Part shown: positions 10,715 to 23,200 of the stretch, in pieces
Layout of the letters: every line of letters starts with the position of its first letter
How positions within the stretch are numbered: the first letter of the stretch is position 1
DNA from: Rhizaria sp. SCN 62-66
Lineage: Eukaryota > Rhizaria, unplaced
Direction of reading: 5' to 3'
Length of the DNA: 64,000 nucleotides
Assembly: GCA_001724265.1 (NCBI GenBank)
Contig: MEDY01000052.1
Coordinates: forward strand, 1-64,000
Program-made: the position numbers and the translations under genes
Notes under the pieces: generated by a model
Seen by the model: the letters and a program-made list of their open reading frames with translations, nothing else
Database searches by the model: none
Told to the model about the DNA's origin: nothing

Positions 10715-12625
10715 ATGTCGGAGTACAATGACGATGAAATCAATGCCCTAAAAGAGGTTTGGGAAAAGGAGCAGTATGTGATCGCAGAACGCATCTCTCA
10801 CGTCGACGGCTTCACTGTGGCTGAGGAGGACCTCGCCGCCGCTCTCTCCGCCACGCCTCCCAAGGGCGTGCCGTACCTGCTCGATCCCGCCTTTTTCGAG
10901 TCCGAAGAGTGGCGCGCAATGGTTTGTGCCCCCGTCATTCTCTCCGAGCCTCCGGCGCCTCCGCCCTGTCTCCTGGCAACTGACGACTCTGCCGCTAAAG
11001 AAGCTCCTTGTGGTAGCAGAAGTCCTGACAGCGCAGATTGCCATGATGCTGCACTTAAGTCAAGCGCGACTACCAGGGAGGCCTCTCAGCAGTCTCTTCC
11101 GCGCTTGCGCTATATCGCTGCCACAGACATCAGCTTCATGAAGCAGCGCGACCTCGCCCGCGCCTGCCTCACACCCACTCACAACTCAAACGCTAACAAT
11201 GACTCGAATACAGCTGACACGAACACTGCCGCTGCTGTTGACGGCGATATTGTCGACGGCGATGGAGACGACGCCAATGACGCGAACGCGCCGATCAGTC
11301 GTATTGCGATCGCGTCTCTGGCTGTGCTGTCATTCCCCGATCTCACCGCAGTTTACCAGGACTACGCGATCGTCGACCTCTGCATGCCCTACGTTCCCGG
11401 CTTCCTCACCTTCCGCGAAGTCCCCGCGCTGCTCCCGCTGCTTGACCGCCTCCGCGCGCGCCGCCCCGAGCTCTGGCCGCAGCTGTTGTTGGTTGACGGC
11501 AACGGCGCACTGCACCCGCGAGGCGCCGGCATCGCGGCGCATCTCGGCGTGCTGACCGGGATCCCCACCGTCGGCGTTGCGAAGGAGCTCTATGCCGTCG
11601 ACGGGCTGTGCAGGGAGGGGTTCAAAACCGCCGTGCGCGCCTGCTTTGTGCCAGGTGTTCCGCAGATCGGGCAGTACGCGTTCAGAAACAGCGCCAAACA
11701 CGGTGACAGAAACTGTGACAAACACGGAGGCGACTCCAGTGCTAAGGCTGAAGCGGACGGTGTCGTTGCTGCGGCTGAGTCAGCTGTCGCCGTCGTGGCG
11801 AGGCCTGCGCCGCCGCCCGATAAAGTGAGCGCCGCGTGGCGTCTCGTCCTGCCCGCTGAGTCTCTGCTCACAGTAACTGCGAAGCCCGCAGTCGATGACA
11901 CCGATGCAGAGTCATCCAGCGCTCGCTCCGCCTTGGCGCCCGCTGCAGCTGTGAAGTCGCCGTGCCGCTTCTTCCCCTTAGTGGGCAGCTCCGGCCGCTG
12001 CTTCGGCGCGGCGACATTGCTGGGCCCTTCCGCCGCCACTGCAGTTGCCGCTAAGGCCAAGTCCTGTGCGCGTGCGATCAACAAGCAGAAGCGCGCTGCG
12101 GCGGCGAAACTGCTGCGAAAGCAACAGAGAGAGCGCCACCAGCGCCGGCAGAGCACTGAGGCGAAGCGCAGTGCACACGCGAGCGCGGATGATAGCGTTA
12201 GCGATACCAGCAGCGACGATGGCAGCAACAATGACGACACTGCGAACAAAGCTGCTTGCTGTGGTCACGAAGACGATCGTGACAGCTCGGCTGCGACTGC
12301 ACTACGTGCCGACGCTTCTGGCTCCGTTGCTGAAGCGACGCCTGTCGCTGACGTGGCGGCGTTGGCGGCGGCCGCAGCAGAAGCCAGCGTGCGCCGCGCC
12401 GCGCTCGTGAGCGTCGGTCACCGCGTTTCACTGGCGACCGCGGTGGCGATTGTCGTTGCGGTCGCACCGTGGCGCATTCCGGAGCCGCTGCGCGCGGCGG
12501 ACTTGGGGTCGCGCGAAGTTGTGCGCCGCTGGCTTGCTGCTAGGGCTGCGCTTGTGAAGGAAGCCGCTTGTGCTGACGCTGCGTCTGTGAAGTCTGGGAA
12601 AACTCGTAAAGATAAACAAAAGTGA
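10715..12625 (+). CDS. ENDOV: Endonuclease V with large low-complexity insertions
   Basis: A single exon of 636 residues, over twice the usual ~225-280. Conserved blocks appear in order: AATDISF at 135-141 (catalytic Asp138), [14 protein letters not shown] at 224-237 (wedge Tyr226 and Glu234), [14 protein letters not shown] at 257-270 (Asp261) and [15 protein letters not shown] at 276-290. Near the C-terminus come [15 protein letters not shown] and [15 protein letters not shown]. These match the D/E/D metal site of E. coli Nfi (Asp43, Glu89, Asp110). The enzyme cleaves near deaminated bases; in animals it acts mainly on inosine in RNA. Low-complexity insertions interrupt the fold at about 74-128, 150-192, 312-400 and 430-510, the last one basic and possibly nuclear-targeting. 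Stop is TGA. Confidence 0.9.
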   Translation: MSEYNDDEINALKEVWEKEQYVIAERISHVDGFTVAEEDLAAALSATPPKGVPYLLDPAFFESEEWRAMVCAPVILSEPPAPPPCLLATDDSAAKEAPCGSRSPDSADCHDAALKSSATTREASQQSLPRLRYIAATDISFMKQRDLARACLTPTHNSNANNDSNTADTNTAAAVDGDIVDGDGDDANDANAPISRIAIASLAVLSFPDLTAVYQDYAIVDLCMPYVPGFLTFREVPALLPLLDRLRARRPELWPQLLLVDGNGALHPRGAGIAAHLGVLTGIPTVGVAKELYAVDGLCREGFKTAVRACFVPGVPQIGQYAFRNSAKHGDRNCDKHGGDSSAKAEADGVVAAAESAVAVVARPAPPPDKVSAAWRLVLPAESLLTVTAKPAVDDTDAESSSARSALAPAAAVKSPCRFFPLVGSSGRCFGAATLLGPSAATAVAAKAKSCARAINKQKRAAAAKLLRKQQRERHQRRQSTEAKRSAHASADDSVSDTSSDDGSNNDDTANKAACCGHEDDRDSSAATALRADASGSVAEATPVADVAALAAAAAEASVRRAALVSVGHRVSLATAVAIVVAVAPWRIPEPLRAADLGSREVVRRWLAARAALVKEAACADAASVKSGKTRKDKQK

Positions 12626-12853
12626 TTGCATGGTATCGTAAGCTACATGACATCTAAATAAGTTTAAGAACAACAATCTGAGTTGTATTAATAATGCTCT
12701 TGATCAAATCAAAAGGTATCCGATACTATAGTAAAACGTAAACTACATAGCAAACAATAAAGTCTTCAATTCATACCAACTTATTCTATCCAAAATGTAC
12801 TGTCAAGCAAAGCATTGAATCTGTGATTGAACAAACGAGCAACGGAGTTGCAC

Positions 12854-15800
12854 TCACATGACGATGCAAGCGCCACCCTTGCCGTTATCAGTGCACGCAG
12901 CGCCGTTGTCTCCGTCGCCGTCACTGTCAGCACTGCTGTCCCAGTCATCATCATCCTCGTCGTCTTCGTCATCGCCGTAACCGTCGTCGCCGCTCCCGTC
13001 GTCTTCGTCCCCACGCAACCGGCTCCGACTGCGGCTGCGGCTGCGCGCGCGCGCACTGCTGCCGCGCGCGCCACGCCGACCCCTACGCCTGCCGCCGCCA
13101 GTGCAAAATCCGTCGTCCTCGTCTTCCGCCGCTCCCGCGCCCGCGGTGCCACCGCTCGCCCCGCTGTCGCCGGACGAGAAAAGCCCGCACGTGAATCGCG
13201 TGCTGGCGCGCGCACGCGAGCGCTCGCGGCGGCGCGCGAGGCGCTCCTGCACGAAATCGCGGCCGGTGGCCTCCTCGGTCGCGTCGATCACGCGGGCCCG
13301 CACCACGGAGCGCAGTTGGCGCCGCGTCAACTGCGCGCCTGAGCCTGAGTACCCGAACGACTTGTTGCGGAGATCAGCGTCAGCGCCGCCGTCGTACGCA
13401 CCGCCGCCGCTGCCATTGCTGTTGATGCCGGCGTCCGTGAGTGCGCGGTCGCAGACTGTGGGCGCGAGGGCGTGCGTGAGCCGGTGGACGAGCTCGCGCC
13501 AGTCAATATCGCTCAGAACGCGGGGACTCACCTCGACGCCAGCGACGAACAGCGCGCCCACAGTCAGTCGCCCCGAGTCGTCGTCGTCGTCTTTAGCGCC
13601 CTGTTGTTGCTGCTCACGGTCATCCGGAGACTGTAAGCCGCTCTGCCCGGCTGCGGCCGCGGCGGCGGCGGCTGCAGCGGCGGCTGAGGCCAGTGGCGCG
13701 GAAGCAAACGAGCCTCGACGCGAACCCGGCGCAGCAGCGGCCGCGAGCGCGCGTGTCTCGGGACTAACGAGCTTCCCGTCCGTATCCAGCGCGCGCGCCG
13801 CCCGGAGCACTGCGACCGCGTCAACGACGCCCGCGCCCGCCGCGGCGTCACCCCCGCGCCGCGCGCGCGCACGTCGCGCCGCCGCGGACCCGTCTCCTGC
13901 ACCGGCAGCCGCGGCGCGCTCTGAGGCGCGCCACTCGCGGACCGTGCCGCCGCGGGACAAATGATGCATGAGGTCCAGCACGGTGTGGCCAACAAGGGAG
14001 CGGCGCGCGGACAGGGCGCGCGCCACGAGCACCGCCGCGGCGCCGCGCACGCGCTCGCCCACAGCAGCCGCGGCCGCGGACTCGTTACTTGACGCGCCAC
14101 CTGAGCCCGCAGAACCAGCACCAGCGGCGGCGCTTGCAGCGGAGTGTGCGCCGGATACCGCGGGCCGTTGTGGCGCAGCGCGGAGCAGCTCGTCGACGTG
14201 AGCACCAATGCACGCGACTGCGAGCTCGGCCTGCGGGCACAGCAGCACGTTCGCGCGGTCGGGCTCGTGCGCCACAGTGAAAAACAGCACTGGGTCGACC
14301 GACGCGTTCGCTGCTGCGGCCGCCGAGGCAGCGGCAGAGGCCGCAGCGACGGCGGACGCGTTGTCTTTGCTGTCTTTGCCGTCCTTGCCGCGTCCAGCCT
14401 GCAGCCTCTGCTGTTGCTGTTGCAGCAGCATGCGTTTGTCAAGCTGCAACCTGTCGAACACGGCGCCAGAGCCTCCAAGCACCTCCGCCTTGTCCATGTC
14501 GTGGTACCACACGTGGCCGACGGGGACGCCGGACCACGGCGCCAGGAAGGTCACGCCCACAGTGCGGTGCAGAATCACGTGCAGATACCCGTCGTGCGAC
14601 AACAGCCGGTACGCCGCGCTCCGGTGCGTTTCCTCGAGGAGGTAGCGCAGGTACTGGCGCACTGCACGCGCGCCGTCGCCGGGGTGGGCCACGCGCGCGG
14701 GGCGGGCAGTCGCGGCCTGCGGTTGCGGGATCGGAACAGCAGCAACAGTGGCAGCGGCGGCATCGCTCGCACGGGAGCGAGAGCGAGAGCTTGACGAGGG
14801 CAGGTGAGCTTTGATAGCAGAGTCAGCCTCATCGTCGTCGTCTTCGTCGACATCGTTGTTCTGGGCAGCAACGCTGCCGTCCTTGGCCTCTTGGAACGCT
14901 GCCGCAGCGCTTGTGCTCGTCTTCGCTTTGACCTTAGCGAACTCACCATTGTGCTCATCGTCGTCATCGTCGTCGTCATCATCATCATCGTCTTCGTTGT
15001 TGTTCTCGTGATTAGGTGCATTATCGCGTCCTTGCCTGGCCGCCACGCCGCCAGCGCCGGCCTCCGCAGCGCCCACCATCCCCGCAAAGCGTGCCCCAAT
15101 GGCCCCGCCCATGCCGCGCTTCGGCTGCTTAAACCGCGGCAGCCTGACATCTCCAGGGTCGACTCCTAACCGCTCAGCCTCGAGCCGCAGCTTGAGCTCA
15201 TCCTCGTGCTCAGCCGCGCGGCGCACGCGCCGGCACACAAACACCTTCGGCCGGTCGCACCGCAGCACGGCCAGCGCGCTCAGCGCCGGGGCGCCAGCGG
15301 GCGCTGCGTCGATGGAACACGACGCGCCCGCTGCTGTAGGCGACAACACCGCAGTGGGCGACAACGACGCCGCTACTACCGTGGCCGCTGCGGCTGCGGT
15401 GGCGAGGCGCGCAGCCGCGGCGGGCGACGGCGCGATTCGCGCGATCGCCTCGGCCCCGCCGGTGAACCAAGGCGGCAGAGTCGCGCAGCCCAGCGCGGCC
15501 GTGGCGGCGACGGCGGCGGGCACGAGTGCAAGCGGCGCCTCAAGCCGTGCGCGCGCGGCGGGCGAGATCACGTGGTCAAAGATGAAGTCCGCGACAGTGT
15601 CGAGTGCGGCGGGCGGGCGCAGGTCGTTGTGCGCGCCCTCCATCAACACGTGGTACTTAGGCGCGCCCAGTGCCGTGGCGGCGGCGGAGAGGATAACAAA
15701 GCCGGCGTCGCGGGCCTCCACGCGCGCGCCGGGGCGGGCACGGAGGAAAGCGGCGACATCAACGCCACCGCCTGTCGACGTGAACAGAGAAGCCAGTGCG

Positions 15801-17532
15801 GACTCGATGTCCGTGCTCTTTCGGCGCTCGCCCTCGTCGCCGCTGCTGTTGCTGCTGTTGTTGTCCGTGGCGGCGGTGGTTGCGGTGAGCAGAGGCGTGG
15901 CGCGGAGGGGCGCGCCCCACTGCAGCGGTGACGGCGGCTGCAACAGCGACGGCGACGGGGGCTCGCCGCCCGGCAACGGAGACTGCGACTGTGAGGGGGA
16001 CGGAGACGGATTCTGCTGCTGTTGCATCGATGCTGCTGACGCGGTTGAAGGAAACGGCAGCGGGGCAGCAACGTCGGCGGCCTCCGCATGTGCATCAGCG
16101 TCGGCGTCAGAGCCGTCCCCAGCACCCGTCGCGGTAGTCTTAGTTTGCAGCCCAAGCCGCCTGCCGTTGCTTCCACTTACAACACGGCCAGTGCGATCAA
16201 GATCATCACCATTGTCGTCGTCTTCGTTGTCGTCGTCGAACACGCGCGCGCGCTCGCGCCGCCGCCGCTGCTGCCGCTCCAGCCTGCGCTGCTGTGCCGA
16301 ATCTCCTGCCCCAGCCCCAGTCTGTAACTCTAGCTCTGCAGTCGAGGTGCTCTCGGTGCCAGGGTCAGTTTGCGACCACGAGGGCCCGATGGCCGGCGCA
16401 GGATGGCCGCGCGGGGCCGGCTCGGAGCCGTAAGCGTCAAACAGCGCAATCGACTGCGCGGGCGGCACAAAATCATCGCCCAGACCGTGGAGAAACAGCG
16501 CGGGCACCTCACCGCACAGCGCGGCGGCGGACAGCGCTTCGAAGAGCTTGATGTCAAAGCCGGGGACGCGGTCCAAGATCGCGGCGCGCACAAATGAGAG
16601 GCCAGCGGAGGCAGCGGCGTGTGTCAATAGCTTCGGCGCGCTTGAGAACTGGCGACCTAAGAGAGAATAGCAAAACGAAGACAACGAAGATTGGCCAGAG
16701 TTGGGTGAAATTTTGATAGAAGGCAATACAGAAAGCGAACTCACTCAAGCGCCCTCTTAGAGGGACTGTAGGAAGAGCGGGGCCGGAGATATTAAGCGAA
16801 TATGCTCGACGTACTGACGATGTGTTGCGCGAGCGACCACAGCTGCGCAAACGGCGAGTCCAAGATGAGTCCAGTGAGCGGCACATCACCAAACCGCGCT
16901 CTCCTCTCAGCCAGCCCCAGCACAGCCCAGCGAGCGGCACAGCGCAGCGCGGCGACAGCGCCCATAGACCGCCCCCATAGCGCGACCGAGGCGACGCGCG
17001 CGGCGTGCGTGCGGGCCAGGTAGCGCCAGACGGCCTCGAGGTCGCCCGGTTCGCGGAAACCGAGTGAAGAGTAGTCGCCACCGGAGTGGCCGCACGCGCT
17101 GAAGTCCAAGGCAACGACACCGCACTCGTAGCGCAAAAGCAGCCCCACGGCGTCGATCAGAGCGTCGGCGCGGCAAGACGCGTTGCCGTGCGCGTATAAC
17201 ACAACGGGGAAACGAGCGTCTTGAGACGGCGCTGAATTGGCTGCTCCATCAACCGCGGGGGGGTCTGTTGGATCGGAGCCGGTCGCGGCTGCGGTGGCCG
17301 TAGCTGCAAAAACCGTGGCAGAGACGCGCGTGGGGAGGGGTGAGAAGAAACTCGCCTGGATCGCGTGTCCGCGCTCATTGAGCACGACGAAGTCTTCGCG
17401 TTGGAACTCCAACCGACGCGGAGCCGTTGACGCTGTGCCGGGCCGCCAGAGCGCGAAGCGCGCGGGGCCTAAGTCGCTGATGTGGTAGTCCGCGCGTGGC
17501 TGTTTCACAAACAGCGACGCGAGGAAGTCCAT
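12854..17532 (-). CDS. Alpha/beta hydrolase with giant low-complexity C-terminal extension and CaaX-like end
   Basis: Two exons, 16815-17532 and 12854-16656, encode 1,506 residues (donor GTACGT, acceptor CTCTTAG). The start MDFLASLFVKQPRADY matches the typical N-terminus of plant and protist S33-type serine hydrolases. Seen: YAHGNASCR at 113-121 (oxyanion region), GRSMGA with nucleophile Ser189, DSPFAQLW at about 225-232, HGLGDDFVPP near 296-305 (acid), and EGAHNDLRPP (His). About 180 low-complexity residues lie between acid and His. After the fold, a region containing RQYLRYLLEETHRSAAYRLL and LHVILHRTVGVTFLAPW looks folded but unfamiliar. Runs of Asp and Ala follow. The protein ends CIVM, a possible prenylation (CaaX) site. 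A GTGAGT donor overlapping the stop leaves an alternative 3' end possible. Substrate unknown. Confidence 0.75.
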
Positions 17533-18062
17533 CGCGCTGAAGCTCGGTGAGGAGTAAGAGCAAGCCAGTGAGGCAGAGCCAGAGAGGGAGAAAGGAGAAC
17601 GAGTAGAGGGAGCTCTATAGGGTGTGAACAACACATAGGAAAGGTTTAAAGACATTTAATTGAGGAAGCTTAGTCTAAAAAGTGAAAATTGTCGATGAAG
17701 CTTAGTGTTGTTGTCATTGACGGACTATAGAGGTCATGGCAGATCTACAAAATATCTCCCAGTCGACAAGTGTGGCCCACGGTCAGCCAAACCGGGTTTG
17801 TGGTGCGAAGCGCGAGCACATTCAAGCAAGTCATATCCTCGCTGCCACAGTTGTTAGTTTAACATCTCCTGGTAACATACTTATTTCTTTTGGTGTTTCT
17901 ACTATTATTTAATTTTGGATCTCCTCCAGATCCTATCTATCTTGCCCTTCGTTCGCCACAAGTTTGCTCACTTTTCCCTCATCGTTGCTGTGTCCGTCTT
18001 CTCGCTGTTTGCCTTTCTTTGAACATTTTTGGCATCTCCTTGTTTTCTCGCCTCTAGCAACG
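17533..18062. promoter_or_regulatory. Divergent promoter region, hydrolase / Dbp5-like helicase
   Basis: About 530 bases between divergent genes. The part nearest the helicase is pyrimidine-rich (17925-18050), a typical transcript leader or a 5' UTR. Open frames extend upstream of both chosen starts without conserved sequence. Confidence 0.4.
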
Positions 18063-19733
18063 ATGTCTGACTGGGCTGATCTCACTAAGGACTCCACTCT
18101 TGCCGATGTCAAGGCCAAGCCCGCTGCGCCCGACACCGCTGCGCCTGCTGCTGCTGCTGCTGCGCCTGCTGCCACCGCCGCTCCCGCCGCCGCGCCTGCC
18201 GCTGCCGCTGAGCCCGCTGCCGCTGACACCGGCGCCGCCTCCCCTGATGCCGACGCTGACGCCGGCGCGGGCGAGACCGCAGACACGGAGACCGTCCTGA
18301 AGAACGAGAAGAAGGACGCTGAGGAGGAGATCGACGAAGCCGAGGAAGACAAGGGCTCCAACCTCAAGGGCGGCAAGATCTCCGTCGACGGCTCTATCTT
18401 CGAGTCCAAGACGTCTTTCGACGACCTGATCCAGAACAAGCAGCTTCTGAGCAACATCCGTGCCATGAACTTCGTCACCCCGTCTTCGATCCAGGCCGCG
18501 TCGCTGCCCGAGATCTTCGCCAAGCGCAACCTCATCGCGCAGGCCCACCACGGCTCCGGTAAGACTCTCTCGTTCGCGCTCGGCATGATCTCCGCCGTCA
18601 ACCCCAAGGTCGCGGTGCCCCAAGCCATCTGTCTGTCCAACACGCGCGAACTCGCGCTGCAGATCGCCGCTGTCGTGTTCCACCTCTCCAAGGACATGGG
18701 CGTCACTCTTTACGCCGCCGTGCGTGGCGTCGCTCCCGTCAAGATCACCCAGCACATTGTCGTCGGCACCCCGGGTACCGTATTCGGCCGCATCGAGAAG
18801 AATCTTCTTGACGCCTCCACGGTCCGCGTCCTCGCCTTCGATGAGGCCGATGCGCTGCTCGCTGACTTCGAGGACGCCGGCGCTTCCTCTGCGCCCGCGG
18901 CCCGCGGCGGCCGCGGCGGCGCCCGTGGCGGCCGCGGCGGCGCGCGCGGCGGCTCGCACATGAGCGCATCTCTCTCGCGCCAGTGCATTGATGTCCGCAA
19001 GTGGTGCAAGAACGCGCAGATCCTGCTGTTTTCGGCCACTTTCTCCCCGCGTGTCCGCGAGTTCTGCACCACCGTTGCGCAGAACGCACGTCAGATCACT
19101 GTCGAGCGCGAGAAGCTGACGCTGCCGACGATCAAGCAGTACACGATCCACTGCCCCAACGAGGCGGAGAAGGAGCGCCGTTTCCATGCGCTGTTCAAGA
19201 CGCTCGCGGGCTACAAGCAGTGCATCATCTTCTGCAACTCTGTCATGGGTGTCAAGAAGCTGTTCAACTCACTGACGTCCGCCGGTATCGCTGTGTCGTG
19301 CATCCATTCGCGCATGACCGAGTCGGAGCGCGATGTTGCTGCTAAGGACTTCAAGCAGGGCAAGACCAAGGTGCTTGTAGGCACCAACATCATCGCGCGT
19401 GGTTTCGACTCCTCCGAGGTCGATCTCGTCGTTAACTACGACGTCCCTCTCCAGCACCGCCGCAACACCCCCGACGCGGACACGTACATCCACCGTATCA
19501 ACCGTGCCGGCCGCTTCGGACGCCGCGGTGTCGCGATCAACATCACCCACGACGACATCACCCGCAATGCGCTGGTGGCGATCGAGACCGAGTTCAAGCA
19601 CAAGACCGAGGTGATTGACCGCGCGGAGAACGAGAAGAGTTGGGAGCTTGCGTCCGATGTGCTCGGCGCCGCGCTTGCCGGCGAGGAGCTCGACGATGAC
19701 CTTGCGCAGGCGCTTAAGAAGCTCGCCGTCTAA
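18063..19733 (+). CDS. DEAD-box RNA helicase, DDX19/Dbp5-like
   Basis: A single exon of 556 residues; the ATG at 18063 (MSDWADL) resembles Dbp5 N-termini and is preferred to an upstream in-frame ATG at 17964. After an Ala/Pro and acidic N-tail, SFDDL and TPSSIQ (118-144) form the Q-motif region. AHHGSGKT is motif I (161-168), TRELALQ Ia (194-200), GTPGT Ib, DEAD II (260-263) and SAT III (324-326); motif V contains ARGFDSSEVDLVVNYDVP. Dbp5 remodels mRNPs at the cytoplasmic face of the nuclear pore, in keeping with the Nup62 gene found elsewhere in this window. Oddities: motif VI reads HRINRAGR, with Asn where Gly is usual; motif I has AHH for the usual AQT; Ia has NTREL for PTREL. An RGG-rich insert (281-297) sits between motifs II and III. 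Stop is TAA. Confidence 0.85.
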   Translation: MSDWADLTKDSTLADVKAKPAAPDTAAPAAAAAAPAATAAPAAAPAAAAEPAAADTGAASPDADADAGAGETADTETVLKNEKKDAEEEIDEAEEDKGSNLKGGKISVDGSIFESKTSFDDLIQNKQLLSNIRAMNFVTPSSIQAASLPEIFAKRNLIAQAHHGSGKTLSFALGMISAVNPKVAVPQAICLSNTRELALQIAAVVFHLSKDMGVTLYAAVRGVAPVKITQHIVVGTPGTVFGRIEKNLLDASTVRVLAFDEADALLADFEDAGASSAPAARGGRGGARGGRGGARGGSHMSASLSRQCIDVRKWCKNAQILLFSATFSPRVREFCTTVAQNARQITVEREKLTLPTIKQYTIHCPNEAEKERRFHALFKTLAGYKQCIIFCNSVMGVKKLFNSLTSAGIAVSCIHSRMTESERDVAAKDFKQGKTKVLVGTNIIARGFDSSEVDLVVNYDVPLQHRRNTPDADTYIHRINRAGRFGRRGVAINITHDDITRNALVAIETEFKHKTEVIDRAENEKSWELASDVLGAALAGEELDDDLAQALKKLAV

Positions 19734-20232
19734 GTGCCTCACAGTCGAAGTGCCTCTTCGTACCTCGCTGAAAGGTTTAAGAAGATAAGAAGCTTTTTTT
19801 TCCGTGCGGCGTGCGAGTGAGTAACTCGCAGATATTTTGTGAAATCTGTGGAACAGTCAAACAAAAAACATTTTTAAACGTGGCAACGATGCCACTTCTC
19901 TCTCTTCATAATATGTAGCAAAACTATTCGAAATTTTCGACAATACTAATACAAAATACTTTCTTTCTGAAATACTGTCGAGAAATGTAACCAACTTGTT
20001 CCCGTGCTAATGTGTGATCTGTTTAAGGCACGTACGTGTAAGTACGCTCGGGTTTGATTTGTGAAATTAAAAGTGTATTTAGCTTTGTATAAGGCTTTAA
20101 ACTCATTTAAAGGCTTTGACGTAAAAATATAACTTCTAATAAATCGTGCAAGTATTGATTAAGTCATCCTTAACTACATACTGAAACTAAATATCTTAAG
20201 TGCGCTCAATGTGTCACGCTTTGCAAGAAAGT
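19734..20232. other. Convergent AT-rich 3' spacer
   Basis: About 500 bases between the helicase and USP stops, strongly AT-rich with T runs near 19795 and AATAAA-like strings near 20146. No coding or RNA gene seen. Confidence 0.5.
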
Positions 20233-23200
20233 TTACAAGCGTGCATAGACGAGCATGTATGCCTGGTCGCGGAACACCTCGTCCGCGGTCACCGCACGCA
20301 CGCGCGCGTCGTCACAGTGCCACCACTGCAGTTCACTTGCAGCCCAGCCCTCCTCCGCCTCCGCCGCAGCATCCACAACACACTGCGTCTGCGTCTGCGC
20401 CTGCGTTTGCGCCTGCAACGGCTGGGACTGAGACTGAGACTGAGATTGTGGCTGGGGACGGGGCCGGCGCGAGAGCGTGTAAGACGTGTAATGGCCGCTG
20501 TTAATGCGCGCGCCTTTGTGCGTAACAACGCCCACAAGCGCAAAGTACTCCGCGTCTTCGCTCACGACGCCACTTGCACTCGCGCTCGCACTTGCACCCG
20601 CACTTGCGCGCTTGGCAGCATTTCCAGAAGAGTTCTTCGTGTTGTGCAGCGCGCGAATGGTAGAGTCAAGCGCAGCGGGCGCCACGCCCATCGCAGCAGC
20701 CAGCGCATCATGTAGCCTAAACCGGGCCGACGACGGGCCGCAGACCGCGCTCACAATGCCAGTAGCAGCAGCAGCGCCAGCCTTACTTGACTTGTTGTGG
20801 CCGCCGTGGTTCTTGACTGCAGCTATGGCAGCCGCGTTGCTACTGTTGTTGTTAGCTGTGGGTCTAGCGCCGTCATCGTGTCCGTAGATGCAAGCACGCT
20901 CCCACTCGGCCGCAGCGGCCTCCGGTGACGCCGCCGCGGCCGCCAGCGCGCGCGCCCCGACCCGCAACAGCGGCGGAAACACCACAGCGCGCTGGTCCTT
21001 GGTCACGACGACGGAGAAATTCCCGCGCGCGTCACGCTTCATCTCAGCGCCGAACCGCTGCAGCTGGAGCGCGAACACGGGCGGCAGCGGCGCCTGCAGA
21101 GCGCTGAACTGGAGCGCGGGCACGGCGGGCGCGCCGGCGGACGGGCGGTAGTCCGTGATGGGCACGCGCGCGCTGTAGGCGCCGAATAACGCGCTCAGCG
21201 GCACAGCACTGACGCTCGCACCCGCACTCGCGCTTGCAGTCGTGTTCGCGCCAGTCGCGCTCGAGCTAGCGTCAGGTGCCGGCATTTGTCCCGATGACTG
21301 CGACGATGCGTTTGCCGCGGTAGACTGCGGCGGCATGGGGAGTGTCAGAGTCATATAGGGCTGCACATCGACAGCATCAGGCGCGCCACGGCGGCGGAAG
21401 TTCAGCCGCGTGTGTGCCGCCACAGCCGCGGTCACAGGTGAGGGGGCGCCGTAGTCGAACTTGGACCGCACAACTGAGCCTTCGCCTCCACCCAGCGCCA
21501 GCGCCGCCGCAGTCATCGCAGCCTCACTGTTGTTGTTAATACTGTTGTTGATGTTGTTGCTTTTGTTGCCGCCGCGCTTGCCGGAGCCCGCGGTGGCCCA
21601 ACCGACTTCGTCGTCGTCCGCGACAACGCCGAGCAGCGCGCCCGGCTTCCCGCCGCTGCTTTGCCCACCGTCTACGCTGTCGCTGCCGTCGTCGCCGTCA
21701 GCGGCGGCGGGCAGAGCGGGGTGGTCGCGAGGCAACAAGAACAGGTCCAGCGACGAGCCCGCGGCAGCGGCGGCGGCGGCAGCGGCGGCGGAAACTGACG
21801 CGGCGGTCGCGCGCGCTGGCAGCCGCAGAGTCGCGCGGGCACTGGCCAGCACAACGTGCTGTGCAGGAGTGACAGAACTCGCCTCAGTCTTGTTGGCAGC
21901 ATCTGTCGTAGCCTCAACCTTAGAGTCAGCGCCCGCGCCGGGCTCAGTGCTACTCTCGCCGTCGCCCCCCTCAACTGCAGTAGCGGCAGCGGCGGCAGCG
22001 GTGGCGGTCGCGGCGGTCTCGCGGCCCCAGATGTCCGCCAATAACGCGGCGTACGTGGCGGCCGCAGTGCGCACACGCTCCGCCGGAGTCTGCTCAGCCA
22101 TCGCCTTTGATTCAGTCGTAACCTTTGATTCAGTCGTAGCCTCTGTGTCAGTTGCAGTTTTAGGCGCCGCAGCCGCAGTCGCTGGCACAGTGGGCACAGT
22201 GGGCTTGGTCACTGCGGGCTTTGATGTCGCAGAAACCGCGGTGGCGAACGACGCAGAGGGCTTCATGGGTCGGACATCAGGCTTAGACTCTGCCTTCGAC
22301 TCTGATGCCTTCGCGTCAGCAGTGGACCTCTTTGCCTCAGTCTCGGACTGATGTCTGACGACAAGCTTGACGTCGGGCTTGACAGGTGACTTGCTCGCAG
22401 TCGTAGCCGCATTGCCCTTGCTCTGACTCGCCCCAGGATTAGGGCTCGCGTTAGTGGGATTGATGTTACTAGCCTTGCCCTCGCCTTTGCCCTTAGCACC
22501 ACCAGCAGCATTCTTGTCATTGTCGGCGCTGTTCTTGTTGTAAATCGCGCTCTTGCTGCTCGCCGCAGCCTCGGGCCCCGCAGTCTCAGTCTCCGGCGCA
22601 GCCGTAGCCGCAGCTGCAGTCTCGTCCTCAGTCTCAGGCACCGCCTCCGTCTCAGCCTTGTCAGCCTTAAGCGCAGGCGCAGGCGCAGGTGGAGGCAGCG
22701 CGGCCCTCTGGCGCAACGCAAGGTCCACCGCCGCGCTCCACCGCGCCGCACCGGCCCAGGCGCCGTGCAGCGCGGCCAGCAGCAGGGTCGCGGCTTCGGC
22801 GGCGTCCTGTTGCTCGGAGACGGCAGCGCCGCCGCCGATCATACGCAGCAGAGACGGCAGCCGCGGGGTGACGACCGAGGCGGGTGTTGCGACCGCCGTC
22901 GATGTCACAGCCGCCGACACGCCGGCCACCGTCGCAGTCTCAGTCCCAGTCGTTGCGGCGTGCGTGGTGGTAGAGTTGGCGCTTGCGTCGGCGCTCGCGA
23001 TGCTTTTGCTGCCACCAGCAATCGCTGCAAGATACGACTGAGGCGGCGCGTGTGAGACCGCAGTGTCCTCAGCGACCACGGAAGCGGTGCAACGGCCAGA
23101 AACAGCAGGACCTGCAGTGGCGTCGCCGGCAGCGCCGCTATGGCTGTGAAGCGGGGCCGGGGCGGGGATTCTCGGCGTGATCGCGAGCGCAGGCGTCGCG

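Noticed and set aside
12781-12850. Extra 3' exon of the hydrolase through the GTGAGT donor
   Set aside because: The only nearby acceptor would give a 37-nt intron, far shorter than the others here; kept as an alternative, not the main model.
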